Part shown: piece by piece, positions 34,897-46,976 of the stretch
How positions within the stretch are numbered: position 1 is the first letter of the stretch
Layout of the letters: the number at the start of each line of letters is the position of its first letter
Origin: Artemisia argyi
Lineage: Eukaryota > Streptophyta > Magnoliopsida > Asterales > Asteraceae
Length of the DNA: 64,000 nucleotides
Reading direction: 5' to 3'
NCBI GenBank assembly: GCA_030686995.1
Contig: CM060685.1
Location: 27,729,204 to 27,793,203 of the forward strand
Notes under the pieces: generated by a model
What the model was told of the DNA's origin: nothing
Databases searched by the model: none
What the model saw: the letters and a program-made list of their open reading frames with translations, nothing else
Program-made: the position numbers and the translations under genes

Positions 34897-36317
34897 TGAT
34901 GAGGCGAAAAATGAACCGTTTTTAGGGGGTCATTTAAGCCGGAATTGGAATTTATTTGATCAAATATTGCCCTAAATCGTTCTTTTTGTGATTTTAGGTA
35001 CTTTGGGAGTGAATTCTGGAAAAGGAAGCATTTTGGACGTTTTTGGAGCATAAAAGTGAAGAAAACGGCAAAGACTTAATTTTCCATGCTGGGAACAGTA
35101 CCTGACGGCGTCAAGAAGGAAAATATGACGGCGTCAGGAGTAAAATGCATGACGACCCAGAGAAAACGTGACGGCGTCAGAAGTAGGGCGTCAAGAGTTA
35201 TTTTGGTGATGGCCTGGAGCACAATCACACATGACGGCATCAGCTCTAGATCTAGGCAGTCCGAGAACTTTATTGGCAGCGAGATGACGGCGTCAGAAAT
35301 TTACTCTTGACGCCGTCACCTCACAAAATCTATATATACTTTTCTATTTTTCATTCATTAAGATAGGAACTTGTGTGGAGAATACTAGGGCCGAACCTAA
35401 TAAACCCTAGGTCATTTGTAATAGTATTTTTAAGGGTTTTCACCCCTTGAAACCCTTCATGTTCAATTAAGATAAGTCTTCTTTCAATTCATTCAATATG
35501 TCTATGTGATGTTTGAATATATCTTATGCTTGTCTTGATTATAACATGCTAGGCTAGATCTTTTGTGTGTTTGCTTAGATGTAATGAAACCTAGATGTTG
35601 ATTATAGGTTGATTGCTTGTTTATAGTTGTAATGGATGAATGATTTCAATGTTAGGCTTAAGAAAACTGGCAGATCTCCATTGTGTAACTTGCTTGAACG
35701 TCTTAAGAAACATGAACCGATGTGTACTAGGTTTTTATGGTTGTATTTAATGCATGAGCGAATTCTAGTGATCCCATGTTAGGAACTTCTTAGCCGGCTC
35801 GACATAGGAGTGAAGTAGGAGCTTATAGAATTGGGGAAGTAAGTACGCCATCCCATGAATGGTATTAAGGAATACAATCCGTCATCCACGCAACTGTAAC
35901 AAGTAATTAACCTATAAAAGATATCTAGGGAGTAGTGAAATCTAAGTAAACACCATTCTCCCACATATTGCTCACACCACTAGTTTAATTTAGTTTATTT
36001 TCATTTTTATTATTTTATTTTGATTGCATCTTAGTTATTGGGTTAGTTGACTAGCGACTAATTTCGCCCACTCCTCTAAAAACCGAGATTTTAATTGCTT
36101 TTTATAAAACATAAAAATACAAAAAGAATCATCCCTCACCTCTAGACCTAGTTTTTAGACTTTCTAATCCTAATGACACTATTCCTGAGTTAAACGATCA
36201 ATCCCCCGGTACTTGTCACTATACTATACTACAACGATCAGGTACACTGCCTGGTGAGGGTTATAAGCTTCTCGAGATCCCTCGAGAGGTAAAGCCTGGT
36301 GCAATTCCTACGCATCA
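34897..36317 (+). mobile_element. Solo LTR H inserted in pol of element B
   Basis: A 1421-bp Athila-family LTR in plus orientation (TGATGAGGCGAAAA...CTACGCATCA) opposite to its host, flanked by GTGGC (34892-34896 and 36318-36322). No internal domain is present, so it is a solo LTR left by LTR-LTR recombination. It splits the conserved [12 protein letters not shown] segment of RT exactly. TGACG-N-CGTCA palindromes lie at about 35102-35320, before a CTATATATAC TATA-like box. Confidence 0.97.
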
Positions 36318-37303
36318 GTGGCCCAAGAAGCTGCGTATTATCTTAACAGTCGTGGGATAAGGTAATTTAGATATAGCTTCGACATTTGCTTGGTCTACCT
36401 CAATCCCATTCCCTGAGACCTTATGTCCTAACATAATCCCTTCTTTTACCATAAAATGACATTTTTCCTAATTTAACACCAAGTTGGTTTCCTCACAACG
36501 TTTGAGCATTTTTTCTAGATTAGCAAGACAGCAGTCGAAAGAGTTCCCGAAGACCGAAAAGTCATCCATGAAAACTTCCATGCTGTCTTCCATTAATTCG
36601 TGAAAGATTGCGGTCATGCATTGCTGAAAGGTGGCGGGGGCGTTACACAGCCCAAAAGGCATCCTTTTATAGGCGAACCTTCCATAAGGGCAAGTAAACG
36701 TGGTTTTCTCTTGGTCCTTAGGTGCTATGGGGATTTAGAAATATCCCGAGAACCCATCCAAGAAACAGTAATACTCGTGCCCAAATAATCTTTCCAACAT
36801 TTGGTCAATGAATGGTAGGGGAAAGTGATCCTTCCTTGTGGCATCATTGAGCTTTCTATAATCGATGCATACCCGCCAGCCAGTAACCGTTCTCTGGGGT
36901 ACCATCTCACCTTTGTCATTTTTCACCACAGTCATTCCACCTTTCTTTGGTACAACCTGTACAGGACTAACCCACCGGCTATCCAAGATTGGGTAAATTA
37001 GTCCTGCATCCAGAAGATTGATGACTTCTTTCTTCACTACTTCCTTAATGTTGGGATTCACCCGCCTCTGGGGTTGCACGGTAGGTTTATAGTTTTCTTC
37101 CATAAGAATCTTATGCATGCAAAAAGTTGAGTCAATCCCTTTAATGTCGGCTACACTCCATGCAAGCACTCCCTTCTATTTCTTTAGGACTTCTAAGAGC
37201 TTACCTTTTTGTTCATGTTCTAGGGAAGAGTTTATGATCACCGGCAGTTGATCCTCTCCCTGAAGGAAGGCATACTCTAGGTGGTTAGGGAGTTCTTTAA
37301 TAT
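36318..37303 (-). pseudogene. pol: Reverse transcriptase part of element B pol
   Basis: A Ty3/gypsy RT on the minus strand: [68 protein letters not shown] (catalytic Asp), then a stop at 36735, [16 protein letters not shown] and VFMDDFSV (FMDD active site), then a stop at 36468 replacing the Trp of NWEKCHF. The sequence runs on to SFLGH at the solo-LTR junction. It resembles RT of element E closely and belongs to the Athila group. Two nonsense mutations and the LTR insertion inactivate it. Confidence 0.93.
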
Positions 37304-38071
37304 CTAGCTTAGGGGGTTCGCTAATAGAGGGCTTAAGCTTGTTTTCGGGTTTTCAGAGTTTGAGCTGTTAAGTGGTCTCTTGTCGAAGGTTAAGCTATCG
37401 GTTCCTACTCGTAAGGTTAACTTATCGTCATGAACATCAATGACTGCACGAGCGGTAGCAAGAAATTGTCTCCCTAAGATGATGGGCACCAAGTCATCCT
37501 CCTCCATCTCAAAGATCACGAAGTCAACCAGAAATTTGAATTTTCCAACTTTGACTAGCACATTCTCGCATATCCCTACAGCGTATTTGACTGATCTATC
37601 GGCTAGTTGGATGTTCATACGGGTAGGCTTTAATCCGGAGTATCCTAGTTTAAGGAACATGGAGTGAGGCATGAGGTTGATACTCGCCCCTAAATCGGCA
37701 AGAGCATTCTTTATTGATAGAGATCCTATGGAACAGGGCAAGGTGAAGCTGCCTGGATCATCTACCTTTTTTGGTAGCCCTCGATGGGTCACCACCGAAC
37801 ATTCTTCCCCCAGAGTCACAAGACCCTCGAATTTCTTTCGGTTGGCGAGTAATTTTTTAAAGTATGAGCTATACTTTGGCATGTGATAGCAAGCATCAAG
37901 GAGAGGTATGGTGACCACAGAATCTTTTAGATATGACAAGAATCTCTTATTATCGTTCTCAATTTTCTGGTTTTTTAATCGGGATGGGAATGGGACTCTC
38001 ACAGGTTGGTTAGGTGGAGTTGATGGGGATGGGGTCACCAGGGAAGGTTGTTCGGGAGCCTCGCTGCTCAC
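37304..38071 (-). pseudogene. pro: Protease region of element B
   Basis: A 255-codon open frame, shifted relative to gag. It contains the retropepsin-type segment [20 protein letters not shown], with the DLGA active site typical of Athila relatives rather than DSGA, and the second conserved block VPIILGRQFLATARAVIDV. It is preceded by a Pro/Ser-rich linker. The enzyme would cleave the Gag-Pol polyprotein. Open here, but disconnected from gag by the frame change near 38100. Confidence 0.88.
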
Positions 38072-38102
38072 ATTACCTTCCTCTTTGCGGGGCTCGCTTG
38101 GA

Positions 38103-39554
38103 TCAATGGTGATAGGATGTGAGCTCGGATAAGGGGGGGTCCTTGGTTGTTGTTCCAGCTCGAGTAGTTATCGCGAGCAGGGGGTCTTTTTGGCTTACTG
38201 ATGGCCTGTCTTGGTCATCAAGGGTGGAGTTAAGCTTGTTGAACCATTCTGCCATGTCATTCTGTTGCTCATCGACGAGCTCATCAAGACCTTTCAACTG
38301 TAAGCCTTTTTCTTGAGTGAAGTGACCAAGGTCATCTTCAAAAGTACTCCTGATTTTATATTCAGGGCCTTCCTCCCCTTCTTTTCTCTTCACCAGATTT
38401 CCCCAAAGGGTATAATCATCGTTTTGGTAAAAAGGCAAAAGGGAGGGGTCAGCGTAGATGTCATGCCCTGACAAACACGCATGTTCGGTCATGGGTTCTC
38501 CTCCGCATTCCTCTACCTCATGCGGGCCCCCACAGTAGTCGCAGATTAAGTAAGGATTTGAAAGTTGTTTAGTTATTTGCGACCCAGCTAGGTATTCCAT
38601 TCTTTTGTGAATTTTTATTAGCCGGTCTGAGGGTGTTGATGTGATTTCAGACATGCTAGCAGTTGACTCAGGTTCATCCCAAGTGTCATCCTGGTCATGA
38701 GCATATTCCTCAATCCTATTCCATCCTTCCTCGGTACTAATATTGGCTAATTTCCCTTTTCTAGAATTGTTAATTCCGTTCCGGTCGTTTGAGGAGACAT
38801 TGTCGTAGAAGATTTGGACCAGAAGCCAGAGTTCGATGCCATGATGGGGAACTTGTATTATTAAATCCTTGAATCTGATCCACGATTTATGGAAGGGTTC
38901 GTCCTTTCCTTTTCGGAAGCGGAGGATCCTATCCCTAAATACTGAGGTTTTCCCTGCTGGAAAAAACTTCTCATAAAACTTGGATATGAGTTGCTCCCAT
39001 GTGAAAATAGATTCAGAGGGAAGTTTATCATACCACTTTTTGGCTTTTTCATAAAGAGTGAAAGGGAAGAATCGTAATCGGGACGTGTTTCTAGTAGCCC
39101 CATCCGTATGGAGGGTGTCCACTATTTTCAAGAAGTCCTTGATGTGTTGAATCGGGTCATCATCATCTAATCCTCAAAACTTGCACACACTTTGGACAAG
39201 CCAAACATCGGTCGCACGCAAGACCTCATTGGTGTGTTCGTTTGGGAAGACAATGGCATTTGAGAAGCCACGAGGATTTGGGGAGGAGTAGTCCTTAAGG
39301 CGCTTAGGAATGGGAGTTTCAGGGGTACTCATATCGTTGTTGGATTGGGAGCTAGGGGGTGTGAGGTGATTTTCTGAATTTTCTTCAGAAAGGGCCCCAT
39401 CAAAATTGATGGCTATGCTGGATGGTTCAGGTGTTGAGAGAGATCGTCTTAGCCTACGCATTTCCCTATCAGGTTCTTCATAGGGCAAAACAAGGTCTCT
39501 AGCGGAACTACGACTCCTAGTGACTCTAAGGTTAGAGAAATCGTCATTTGCCAT
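38103..39554 (-). pseudogene. gag: Gag of element B
   Basis: Starts at 39554 (MANDDFSNLRVTRSRS). A TGA at 39174-39176 interrupts it; the same frame continues to 38103. The gag domain is clear (LRFFPFTLYEKAKKWYDKLP, LISKFYEKFFPAGKT, SWIRFKDLIIQVPHHGIE), followed by a zinc knuckle CDYCGGPHEVEEC (CX2CX3HX4C). The leader and domain order match E and C, but the sequence is a separate subfamily. An inactive capsid gene. Confidence 0.9.
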
Positions 39555-39697
39555 GATGGCGGATGGTGGAGATTACGAACAAAGACACGAAGAAAAAGAT
39601 AGACTAAAGAGAACCTAAAAATAAAATAAAATCTTACTAGAAAGGAATCTATCAAGTAGACCTAATAAAAAGAAATCCTAACCTAGACAATAACTAT

Positions 39698-39715
39698 TCC
39701 CCGGCAATGGCGCCA
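39698..39715 (-). other. tRNA-Asp primer binding site of element B
   Basis: The minus strand reads TGGCGCCATTGCCGGGGA, six bases inside the LTR. It is one base from the versions in C and E and complementary to the 3' end of plant tRNA-Asp (known for Athila elements). Confidence 0.9.
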
Positions 39716-39721
39716 AAAACT

Positions 39722-41167
39722 TGATGCGTGGGAATTGCACCAGGCTTTACCTCTCAAGGGATCTCGAGAAGCTTACAACCCCCACCAGGCAATGTACCTG
39801 ATCGTTGTAGTATAGTATAGTGACAAGTACCGGGGGATTGATCATTCAACTCAGGAATAGTGTCGCTAGGATTAGAAAGCCTAAAAACTAGGTCTAGAGG
39901 TGAGGGATGATTCTTTTTGTATTTTTGTATTTTTATAAAAGCAATTAAAATCTCGGGTTTTGGAAGAGTGAGCGGAATTAGTTGCTAATCAACTAACCCA
40001 ATAACTAAAGATGCAATCAAAATAAAATAACAAAAATGAAAATAAAGCTAATTAAACTAGTGGTGTGAACAATAAATAGGAAAATTGTGTTTACTTAGAT
40101 TTCATTACTCCCTAGATATCTTTTACAGGTTGAAAGTTTGTTACAATTGCGTGGATGACGGGTTATATTCCTTAATACCATTCGTGGGGTGGCGTACGTA
40201 CTTCCCCAACTCTATAAGCTCCTACGTCACTCCTATGTCGAGCCTGCAAGAAGCTCCTAACATGGGATCATTAGAATTCACTCATGCATTAAATACAACC
40301 ATAAAAACCTAGTACGAATTGGTTCATGTTTCTTAAGACGTTCTAGCATGTTACCCTATGGAAGTCTGCCAGTTTTCTTAAGCCTAACATCGAAATCATT
40401 CATCCGTAACAACTATAAACAAGCAATCAACCCATAATCAACATCTAGGTTTCACTACATCTAAGCAAACACACAAGAGATCTAGCCTAGCATGCTAAAA
40501 TCAAGACAAGCGTAAGATATATTCAAACAACACATAGAAATATTGAATGAATTGAAAGGATACTTATCTTAATTGAACATGAAAGGTTTCAAAGGGTAAA
40601 AACCCTTGAAAGTACAGTAAAAATCGTGCTAGGGTTTCTCCAAGTTATCCCTCCTAATTGTCCTCTCTTGATGAATGAAAATTACAAAACTATATATAGA
40701 TTTTCCATCGTGACGGCGTCAAGAAGAAATATCTGACGCCGTCAACTCGCCGCCCATAGTAATATCGGATTGCCTAGATCCAGATCTGACACCGTCAAGT
40801 GCAAATTTTCTCTGGGCCGTCACATGTAATGGGACCATGACGGCCTATGGTGAAGCCGTCATACCCCTAGTGTAAAAACTCTCTGGATCGTCACGGACTC
40901 TATCCACTTCACCTCTTGTTTTACTCTTGACGCCGTCTTGTAGAACTTTGTGACGTCGTTAGGTACTGTTCCCAGCAAGGAAAATTAAGACTTTTCCGTT
41001 TTCTTCACTTTTATGTTCCAAAAACGTCCAAAATGCTTCCTTTTCCAGAATTCACTCCAAAAGTACCTAAAATCACAAAAGGATCGATTTAGGGCAATAT
41101 TTGATCAAATAAATTCAATTCCGGGCTTAAATGACCCTGTAAAAACGGATCATTTTTCGCCTCATCA
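39722..41167 (-). mobile_element. 5' LTR of element B
   Basis: 1446 bp, with a TATA-like ACTATATATAG near 40688 and TGACG-N-CGTCA sites, several mutated, at about 40711-40965. It is followed by the target duplication GTGCT and EF-2 pseudogene sequence. Confidence 0.95.
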
Positions 41168-41700
41168 GTGCTCCTCAATGGAACAAACAACAATAAGGTC
41201 GGATTTATCTAGCAGTTGCAAACCTTTTTTAAGCTTTGGAAGATCGTTTCGATCCTTACATTGAACCCATAAAGGACAACTGGCGACACTGAGAATTTCA
41301 TGGCACGAATTGGATGCATCTTGAGTTCATCCATGTTTGTTAAAGTTGCAGATTTGGTGATGACCTCATCCAAACGGGCCATTGCAACTATGTTCCCACA
41401 AGGAAAATTCTGAACAGTTACAAAATTATCTCTCATCCAAATACGTATGCTATAAACACTCTTCTCATATAGATCATGATCATTCTCCCTACCAAAAACA
41501 AAGTTGGGTTCCAATTTCCTAACCTCCATATTGGTTGAAACTTTACCAGCAAAAACAAGACCGAAAGCGAAGAATCTACCTGCTTGCTCAAGAGAAGGAA
41601 TCATTTTAGACACATATATGATTAGAGGACCAACGGGGATCACACTCTCAGAAAGTTTTCGCGTAACGATCTTCCATCTGACCCATGTCTAAATTATCAA
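41168..41700 (-). pseudogene. EF-2-like middle region, second (duplicated) copy
   Basis: Minus-strand protein IIYVSKMIPSLEQAGRFFAF, VFAGKVSTNMEVRKL, RIWMRDNFVTVQNFPCGN, DEVITKSATLTN and HPIRAMKFSVSPVVLY corresponds to EF-2 domain II/III. A frameshift precedes the end (DKSDLIVVCSIEEH), which joins across element B to HGKTIIAGSG at 16735. The beginning (PATAQKYRFDNLD near 41700) is fused directly to the end of the previous copy, so about 0.5 kb of the gene was tandemly duplicated. Confidence 0.9.
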
Positions 41701-41912
41701 AACGGTATTTCTGAGCAGTAGCCGGCGAACTGGCGACATTGAGAATTTCATGGCACGAATTGGATGCGCCTTGAGTTCGTCCACGTTTGTTAAATTTGCA
41801 GATTTGGTGATGACCTCATCCAAACCGGCCATTGTAACTATGTTCCTACAAGGAACATTCTGAACAGTTACAAAATTATCTCTCATCTAAATACGTGTGC
41901 TATGAACACTCT
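41701..41912 (-). pseudogene. EF-2-like middle region, first copy, C-terminal part
   Basis: Encodes MRDNFVTVQNVPCRN, DEVITKSANLTN and HPIRAMKFSMSPV, then a junction to the second copy. A TAG replaces the Trp codon of IWMRDN. Element C inserted at 41912 (target ACTCT), so the preceding part of this copy is at 63273. Confidence 0.9.
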
Positions 41913-43319
41913 TGATGCGTGGGAATCGCACCTTGCTTTACCTCTCGAGGGATCTCGAGAAGCTTACAACCCCCACCAGGCAGTGTACCTGATCGTTGTA
42001 GTATAGTATAATGACAAGTACCGGGGGATTGATCGTTCAGCTTAGGAATAGTGTCGCTAGGATTAGAAAACCTAATTAATAGTTCTAGAGGTGAAAGATG
42101 ATTATTTTTTGTATTTTTGTATTATATGAAAGCAAGTAAAATCTCGGGTTTTGAAGGAGTGGGCGGAATTAGTTGCTAATCAACTAACCCAAAACTAAGA
42201 TGCAATCAAAATAAAATAATAAAAATGAAAATAAACTAATTATATTAAAGTTGTGAGCAGTAATTGGAGAAATTGTGTTTACTTAGACTTCACTACTCCC
42301 TAGATATCTTTTACATGTTAATTACTTGTTACACTTGTATGAATGATGGATTGTATTCCTTAATACCATTCGTGGGGTGGCATACATAACTCCCCAACTC
42401 TATGAGCTCTTATCTCCTCCTACACCATGACCCAGCACAACTATAGGGATTGTAAACAGTGGCTCATGCATTAAATACAACCAATAAAGACCTAGTACGC
42501 CTCGGTTCATGTTTCTTAAGACGTTCAAGCATGTTACCATTTAGAGATCTGCCAGTTTTCTTAAGCCTAACATATAAATCATTCATTCAAAACAAGAATA
42601 GACAAGTAATCAACACATAATCAATATCTAGGTTTCATTAGATCTAAGCAAACACAAAAGAGATCTAGCCTAGCATAATGGAATTGAGACAAGAACAAGA
42701 TATAAACAACCAACACATAGACATATTGATTGAATTGAAAGTACACTTATCTCAATTACAATGCAAGGTCTCAAGGGTTTGGAACCCTTGAAAAACCTGT
42801 AAAAGAGGCACCAAAATCGTCTTTAGGGTTTCACCAAAACTTCTCCTTTTTGTTATGAAAAAACTAGAAAACTATATATAGGAAAAACAGGCTGACGGCG
42901 TCAAGAGTTACTTGTGACGCCGTCACCTCGCCGCCATATACTTCCTCGGACGGCCTTGATCCACTTATGACGGCCTATGTGACGCCGTCACCACCCACGG
43001 TATTTTATTCTTGCCACTTTGACGCCGTCATGAAGCCTTCTGACGCCGTCACCACCTACGGTGTTTAATTCCTCATGTCTAACGCCGTCAAGATGGTGGT
43101 CTTGACGCCGTCACCTTGTATCTTCAGCATGGAAATTTGGTACTTTGCCGTTTTCTTCACTTTTATGCTCCAAAAACGTCCAAAATGGCTTCTTTTCCAG
43201 AATTCACTCTCCAAACACCTAAAATCACAAAAGGAACGATTTAGGGCAATATTTGATCAAATAAAATCGGATTCGGGCTTAAATGACCCCCTAAAAACGG
43301 ATCATTTTTCGCCTCATCA
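41913..43319 (-). mobile_element. 3' LTR of element C
   Basis: TGATGAGGCGAAAA...CACGCATCA on the minus strand; TATA-like ACTATATATAGG near 42870. Confidence 0.96.
42893..43113 (-). promoter_or_regulatory. TGACG-N-CGTCA palindrome array, C 3' LTR
   Basis: Same positions as the array of the 5' LTR. One of the seven palindromes is mutated here (CTAACGCCGTCA). Upstream of the TATA-like box in element orientation. Confidence 0.65.
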
Positions 43320-43925
43320 TATACCCTTACACTTGAGATTTGCTTGTCCTCAAGCAAATGAGCTTTTATTCTACTCAAAAGACAAGTTAGGGGTCATTTA
43401 ACACTAATATAAAAGTAATTACAACAAATAATCGTTCCACTAAAGACCAATAGACAAGCACGGAGGTCATACACAAGCACCTCACAAATAGTGTTTAGAT
43501 ACTCACATCTCTCGGGTGTAATAAAGTAATATAACATTATGGAAATGGAAGATATCTCTCACTACCTGTCATAGCAAAATAGATTACCATAGGCTTGGGA
43601 AAGGATCAAACCTCCACCACATGGCGTAAGCACCTAGGATAAACTATCAAAGAGGTCTTTTAAAGGGTTATAACGTTAGGTGTAGGATATGAATTACACG
43701 GTTTTGTTGGATAAAGGAAGTTTTACTGGTGGCGAGTTAACAATCTTGGTTAATTACATGTACAAGATGGCGTTGCTAAGCCAAGACTAGACTCGACTTA
43801 AGCTAATAAATGAAAAATAACAAAAATATAAAATGAACATAGAATGAAACGGGATGGTAGTCTGTATGGTTTTTCTCTTTTTCCTTTTTCTATTTTTTTT
43901 CTTTTTCTTTTTTTCTTGATTTTTC

Positions 43926-43977
<52 letters not shown>

Positions 43978-44962
43978 ATACACTCTTACCCTACCATCCA
44001 AAATAATACATCATAGGGGTTTGAGCAATCCCCTTACACTTGAATCTTTACATACTTTACAATAAACTAAACTAATGACTCGAATTAAGAAAATCAAAAC
44101 ACTTGGAGCACTTTTAAGATTAATGTTCATATGGGGGTAATATATGATGTTCTTCCCCATTACTCCATAAAATAAGTACTTACCCATGAGTCCCAATCGT
44201 CCCAAAACAATATGTACAAGGATATGACTCGACTTAGCAACCATGTAATCAATTAGATAGTTAACTTAGGGTTTAACAAATAACAATAATGCACTAAAAA
44301 ATGAGCGCATACACGGAAGGCTAAGGCGATTTGGTTGTACATTTAAGTGGGGTGTAACAAATTCTTCCTTTAAGTAAGATGCTTAAAGTTAGAAACGAAA
44401 AGATAGGCTCGGAGGGGTGTACTAGGGGTTTCTTGTACTAAAAATGAGTACACCGCTAAGGGTGTGGGAAAAATTAGTTGACTTAACTAGCCAAGTAATA
44501 TGACTTAAACGGTCAAGTAATTGTAATACGGGTTTAACACAAGGGTGATCCTAATGCCTCTTATCATGTAGTAAATCCTACCACACGAATGTAGTCTCAC
44601 TAGCGGTCTCGGGATGCATCACTAACGCAAGTTCTAGAATCTAAATGCTACCGGTACACTCATAAGCACTAATAGTAAATGCTTTTCCTATCAAATCTAA
44701 AGGCGAACCTCACATTTTTGGGTGGAAAATTTTTCTGAATATACGGTTATGTGCTAGTCATACAATCTCCTATCCATGAGACGCTAGCTATGGCTAAAGT
44801 TTCACTCCTAAATGTTGTAAAAAATTTTAAATTTGGCGCTAAAATTACACTAACAAGTATTTCTCGTAGTTTTATTACACATCTACTATCAAACAAAACA
44901 AACTCAAGTGAAAGTGCATATGTAAGGTATCATCTTTTTACCCTCCCCTTACACTTAAGATG

Positions 44963-44980
44963 AACATTGTCCCCAATGTT
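44963..44980 (-). repeat. Hairpin next to a polypurine-like site in C
   Basis: The minus strand reads AACATTGGGGACAATGTT: arms AACATTG and CAATGTT around GGA, followed closely by TTAAGTGTAAGGGGAGGG. The same arrangement occurs in E (56368-56403), and with one mismatch in B. Confidence 0.75.
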
Positions 44981-45736
44981 CAAGTAAAGAATGTAAAAGT
45001 GAAAAAGTAAAGAGAATGAAATCAAATACTCCCCTGATTCGCTCGGTATGGATTATAGGTTGGCCAGGTTAAATCTTCCTCCAAGAAAACGAACAATCAA
45101 AGCTTCCCTTCCAGAATATAAATCATCTTCTTGTCACAAATAACCTGTAAATCCTGACAACAATAGAAAAGGCAACCTCGCGTAAAATCGGCGGCATCCT
45201 ATATAAGTTACTAAATCCTAGAAAACAAAGTAAGATATAATGCTTGTGGAATGAAGTTTGCAGATTTCCTGGAGATTATAAAACTTAATAATTCACAAAA
45301 ACCATAAGACTCCGTTAGAAAAACAAAACCGGTAAAATTTCCAGATTTTTGACTCCTGACGCCGTCAGAATGGACCTGCAGAAATTCTTATGTTAAGTTT
45401 CCAGAAAATTTCTGGAAAAACTTTGTCCTACTTCTTGGAAAATCCTGCAAAAATTTCATTATGACTCAATACAAGCATTTGACTCTAACAAATACGAATA
45501 TACATGTTCATTAAATATTGTGGAGAATCATGATCGGTTTGTTTCTTAAAAACATATTTGGGGTTTCCCCTTACACTTATCTTTTGCAAAAATACCTTTA
45601 GGTTGAAGTTAAGACTAGGCCAAACAACATAATAAAGTATTTCCACATTTTAGTAGAGAAACATGATCAACCAACAATAAAAATAAAACATGCATACGGA
45701 AGCAAATAACAATCAAACAAATAAAATCACACAAAA

Positions 45737-45762
45737 CATGGGTTGCCTCCCAAGAAGCGCTT
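45737..45762 (-). promoter_or_regulatory. Conserved post-stop motif, copy in C
   Basis: Identical in core to the B copy (GCGCTTCTTGGGAGGCAACC, then CATG), starting 45 nt after the stop at 45808. Confidence 0.7.
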
Positions 45763-45807
45763 TTCTTTATTTACGAGTCTTGTAGCTAGACTCAAAGTCG
45801 TGGGTTA

Positions 45808-46976
45808 CTACGTAATCTCATCATTTGAAATGATGTACCCCATATAATTGCGATCATTACTGTTATGGTGGTAGTGCCTCAATCTATCAATACTCGCAAT
45901 CACCTTCCCACCTAATTTGCTTCTCAAGTTAGCTACCCCATCTTGGCTCAATCCTTCGATTGTGAATGGCCCATACCACCAAGGACTTGGTTTATCGGGT
46001 GGTATTGTTGTTTCTAAGTATCTCAAGAGTACTAAGTTCCCTTCCTCAAGCGGTGTATGATTGCTTTCGTGTTGAGTGTGTTTGAGTTCAATCGGAACCT
46101 TATTGCTTTTTCTTCTTTCATCCTTAGCTTTCTTATAGCTTTTGATTCTTGCCTCCCATGCAAGAATTTTATTCTGAACACGAATGGGTGTCGCGCCAAT
46201 GTGGTTTTTAATCATTCTCCAACTCAAATTCTCATGCCCACTTCGCGGAGTCATGTGGAAGCTAATTTTTCTCTTTCCAGATTTAAGCTCAATCTTCCTA
46301 TCTTCATACTTAATGACAGCCCTAGCGGTGGTGAGGAATGGTGCCCCAAGGATTATTGGCATGCATCCATCCCCTTTATCATCAATGATCATAAAATCAA
46401 CGGGGTACATGAATCCTGCAACATTGACTAATACATCTTCTGCTATTCCTAGGGGGTATATGTACGAGTGCCCAACAAGAGACAGCCTAACACGAGTGGG
46501 TATTGGCATTTTTGATGTCAGTTGGATGTAGATAGTCAGGGGCATAAGATTTACTTCCGATCCTTGGTCGGCGAAAGCACTAAGATGTTTCAAGTCCCCG
46601 ATGCTCGTTGGTAATTCAAAATTCCCACATGCTACCTGCTTGGTGGCCACTTTCTGTACCAGTAACCTCTCGACCACTGATCCTCCAATAAGCGTATCAT
46701 ACTCATCTTCCTCTTCTTTCTCTTTCTCAGGAACCTGTTCGAAGGATTGGTTGCGCCCATCACCCTTAATCCAACTTGTTATGGTGTTTTTGTTTATGTC
46801 GTGTTTCAGGTAGTAACTCAAAGGTTGGGACTCAGGCGGTTTTTCTAAGGTCTGTTTAGCAGGAGTTTCTACCTTCTCGTTATCTTTATGGACAATGGTG
46901 ATGGAGTTAACAAATTGGGTGGTGGGAGTGGTGCTTTCTTTCCTTAGCAGTATTCGTTCGGCGGTTTTCTGATTGG
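45808..46976 (-). pseudogene. Protease plus integrase-tail half of the element C ORF
   Basis: This is the second half of one ORF split by solo LTR D. It begins ANQKTAERILL, in frame with the gag half (codon GCC spans the junction). A protease region follows: AFADQGSEVNLMPLTIY (DQGS active site), then GCMPIILGAPFLTTARAVI. The sequence then passes directly to an integrase C-terminal tail with PSPWWYGPFTIEGL (GPF motif) and IDRLRHYH, ending at 45808. RT, RNase H and the integrase zinc finger and core are missing without any stop or frame break, so the deletion is an in-frame, fixed structure. The half itself is undamaged; only the D insertion interrupts it. Confidence 0.88.

Larger units (their letters stand above)
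16736..41167 (-). mobile_element. Element B: Athila-type Ty3/gypsy retrotransposon, nested and inactive
   Basis: Flanked by GTGCT (16731-16735 and 41168-41172). The 5' LTR is 39722-41167; the 3' LTR is 16736-18099 plus 30423-30508, split by copia element G. Inside are a tRNA-Asp-type primer site, gag, protease, reverse transcriptase, RNase H and integrase, and a 2.5 kb non-coding 3' region. Pol is split by solo LTR H. The two LTRs differ at about 45 positions by my count (about 3%). The env-like gene found in some Athila elements is absent. Confidence 0.95.
43320..45807 (-). other. Long non-coding 3' region of element C
   Basis: Closely similar to 30509-32977 of B. Minus-strand polypurine-like sites at 43322-43335 (LTR-proximal), 44030-44042, 44945-44957 and 45567-45579; a perfect hairpin at 44963-44980; the post-stop motif at 45737-45762; a T run of about 45 at 43930-43975. 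The open frames over the T run are artefacts of the homopolymer. Confidence 0.8.

Noticed and set aside
37908..38316. Plus-strand ORFs over B gag and protease
   Set aside because: Antisense shadows of the Pro/Ser-rich linker; no independent evidence.
43798..44065. Lys-rich and Phe-rich ORFs on opposite strands
   Set aside because: Translations of a run of about 45 T in the non-coding 3' region of element C.
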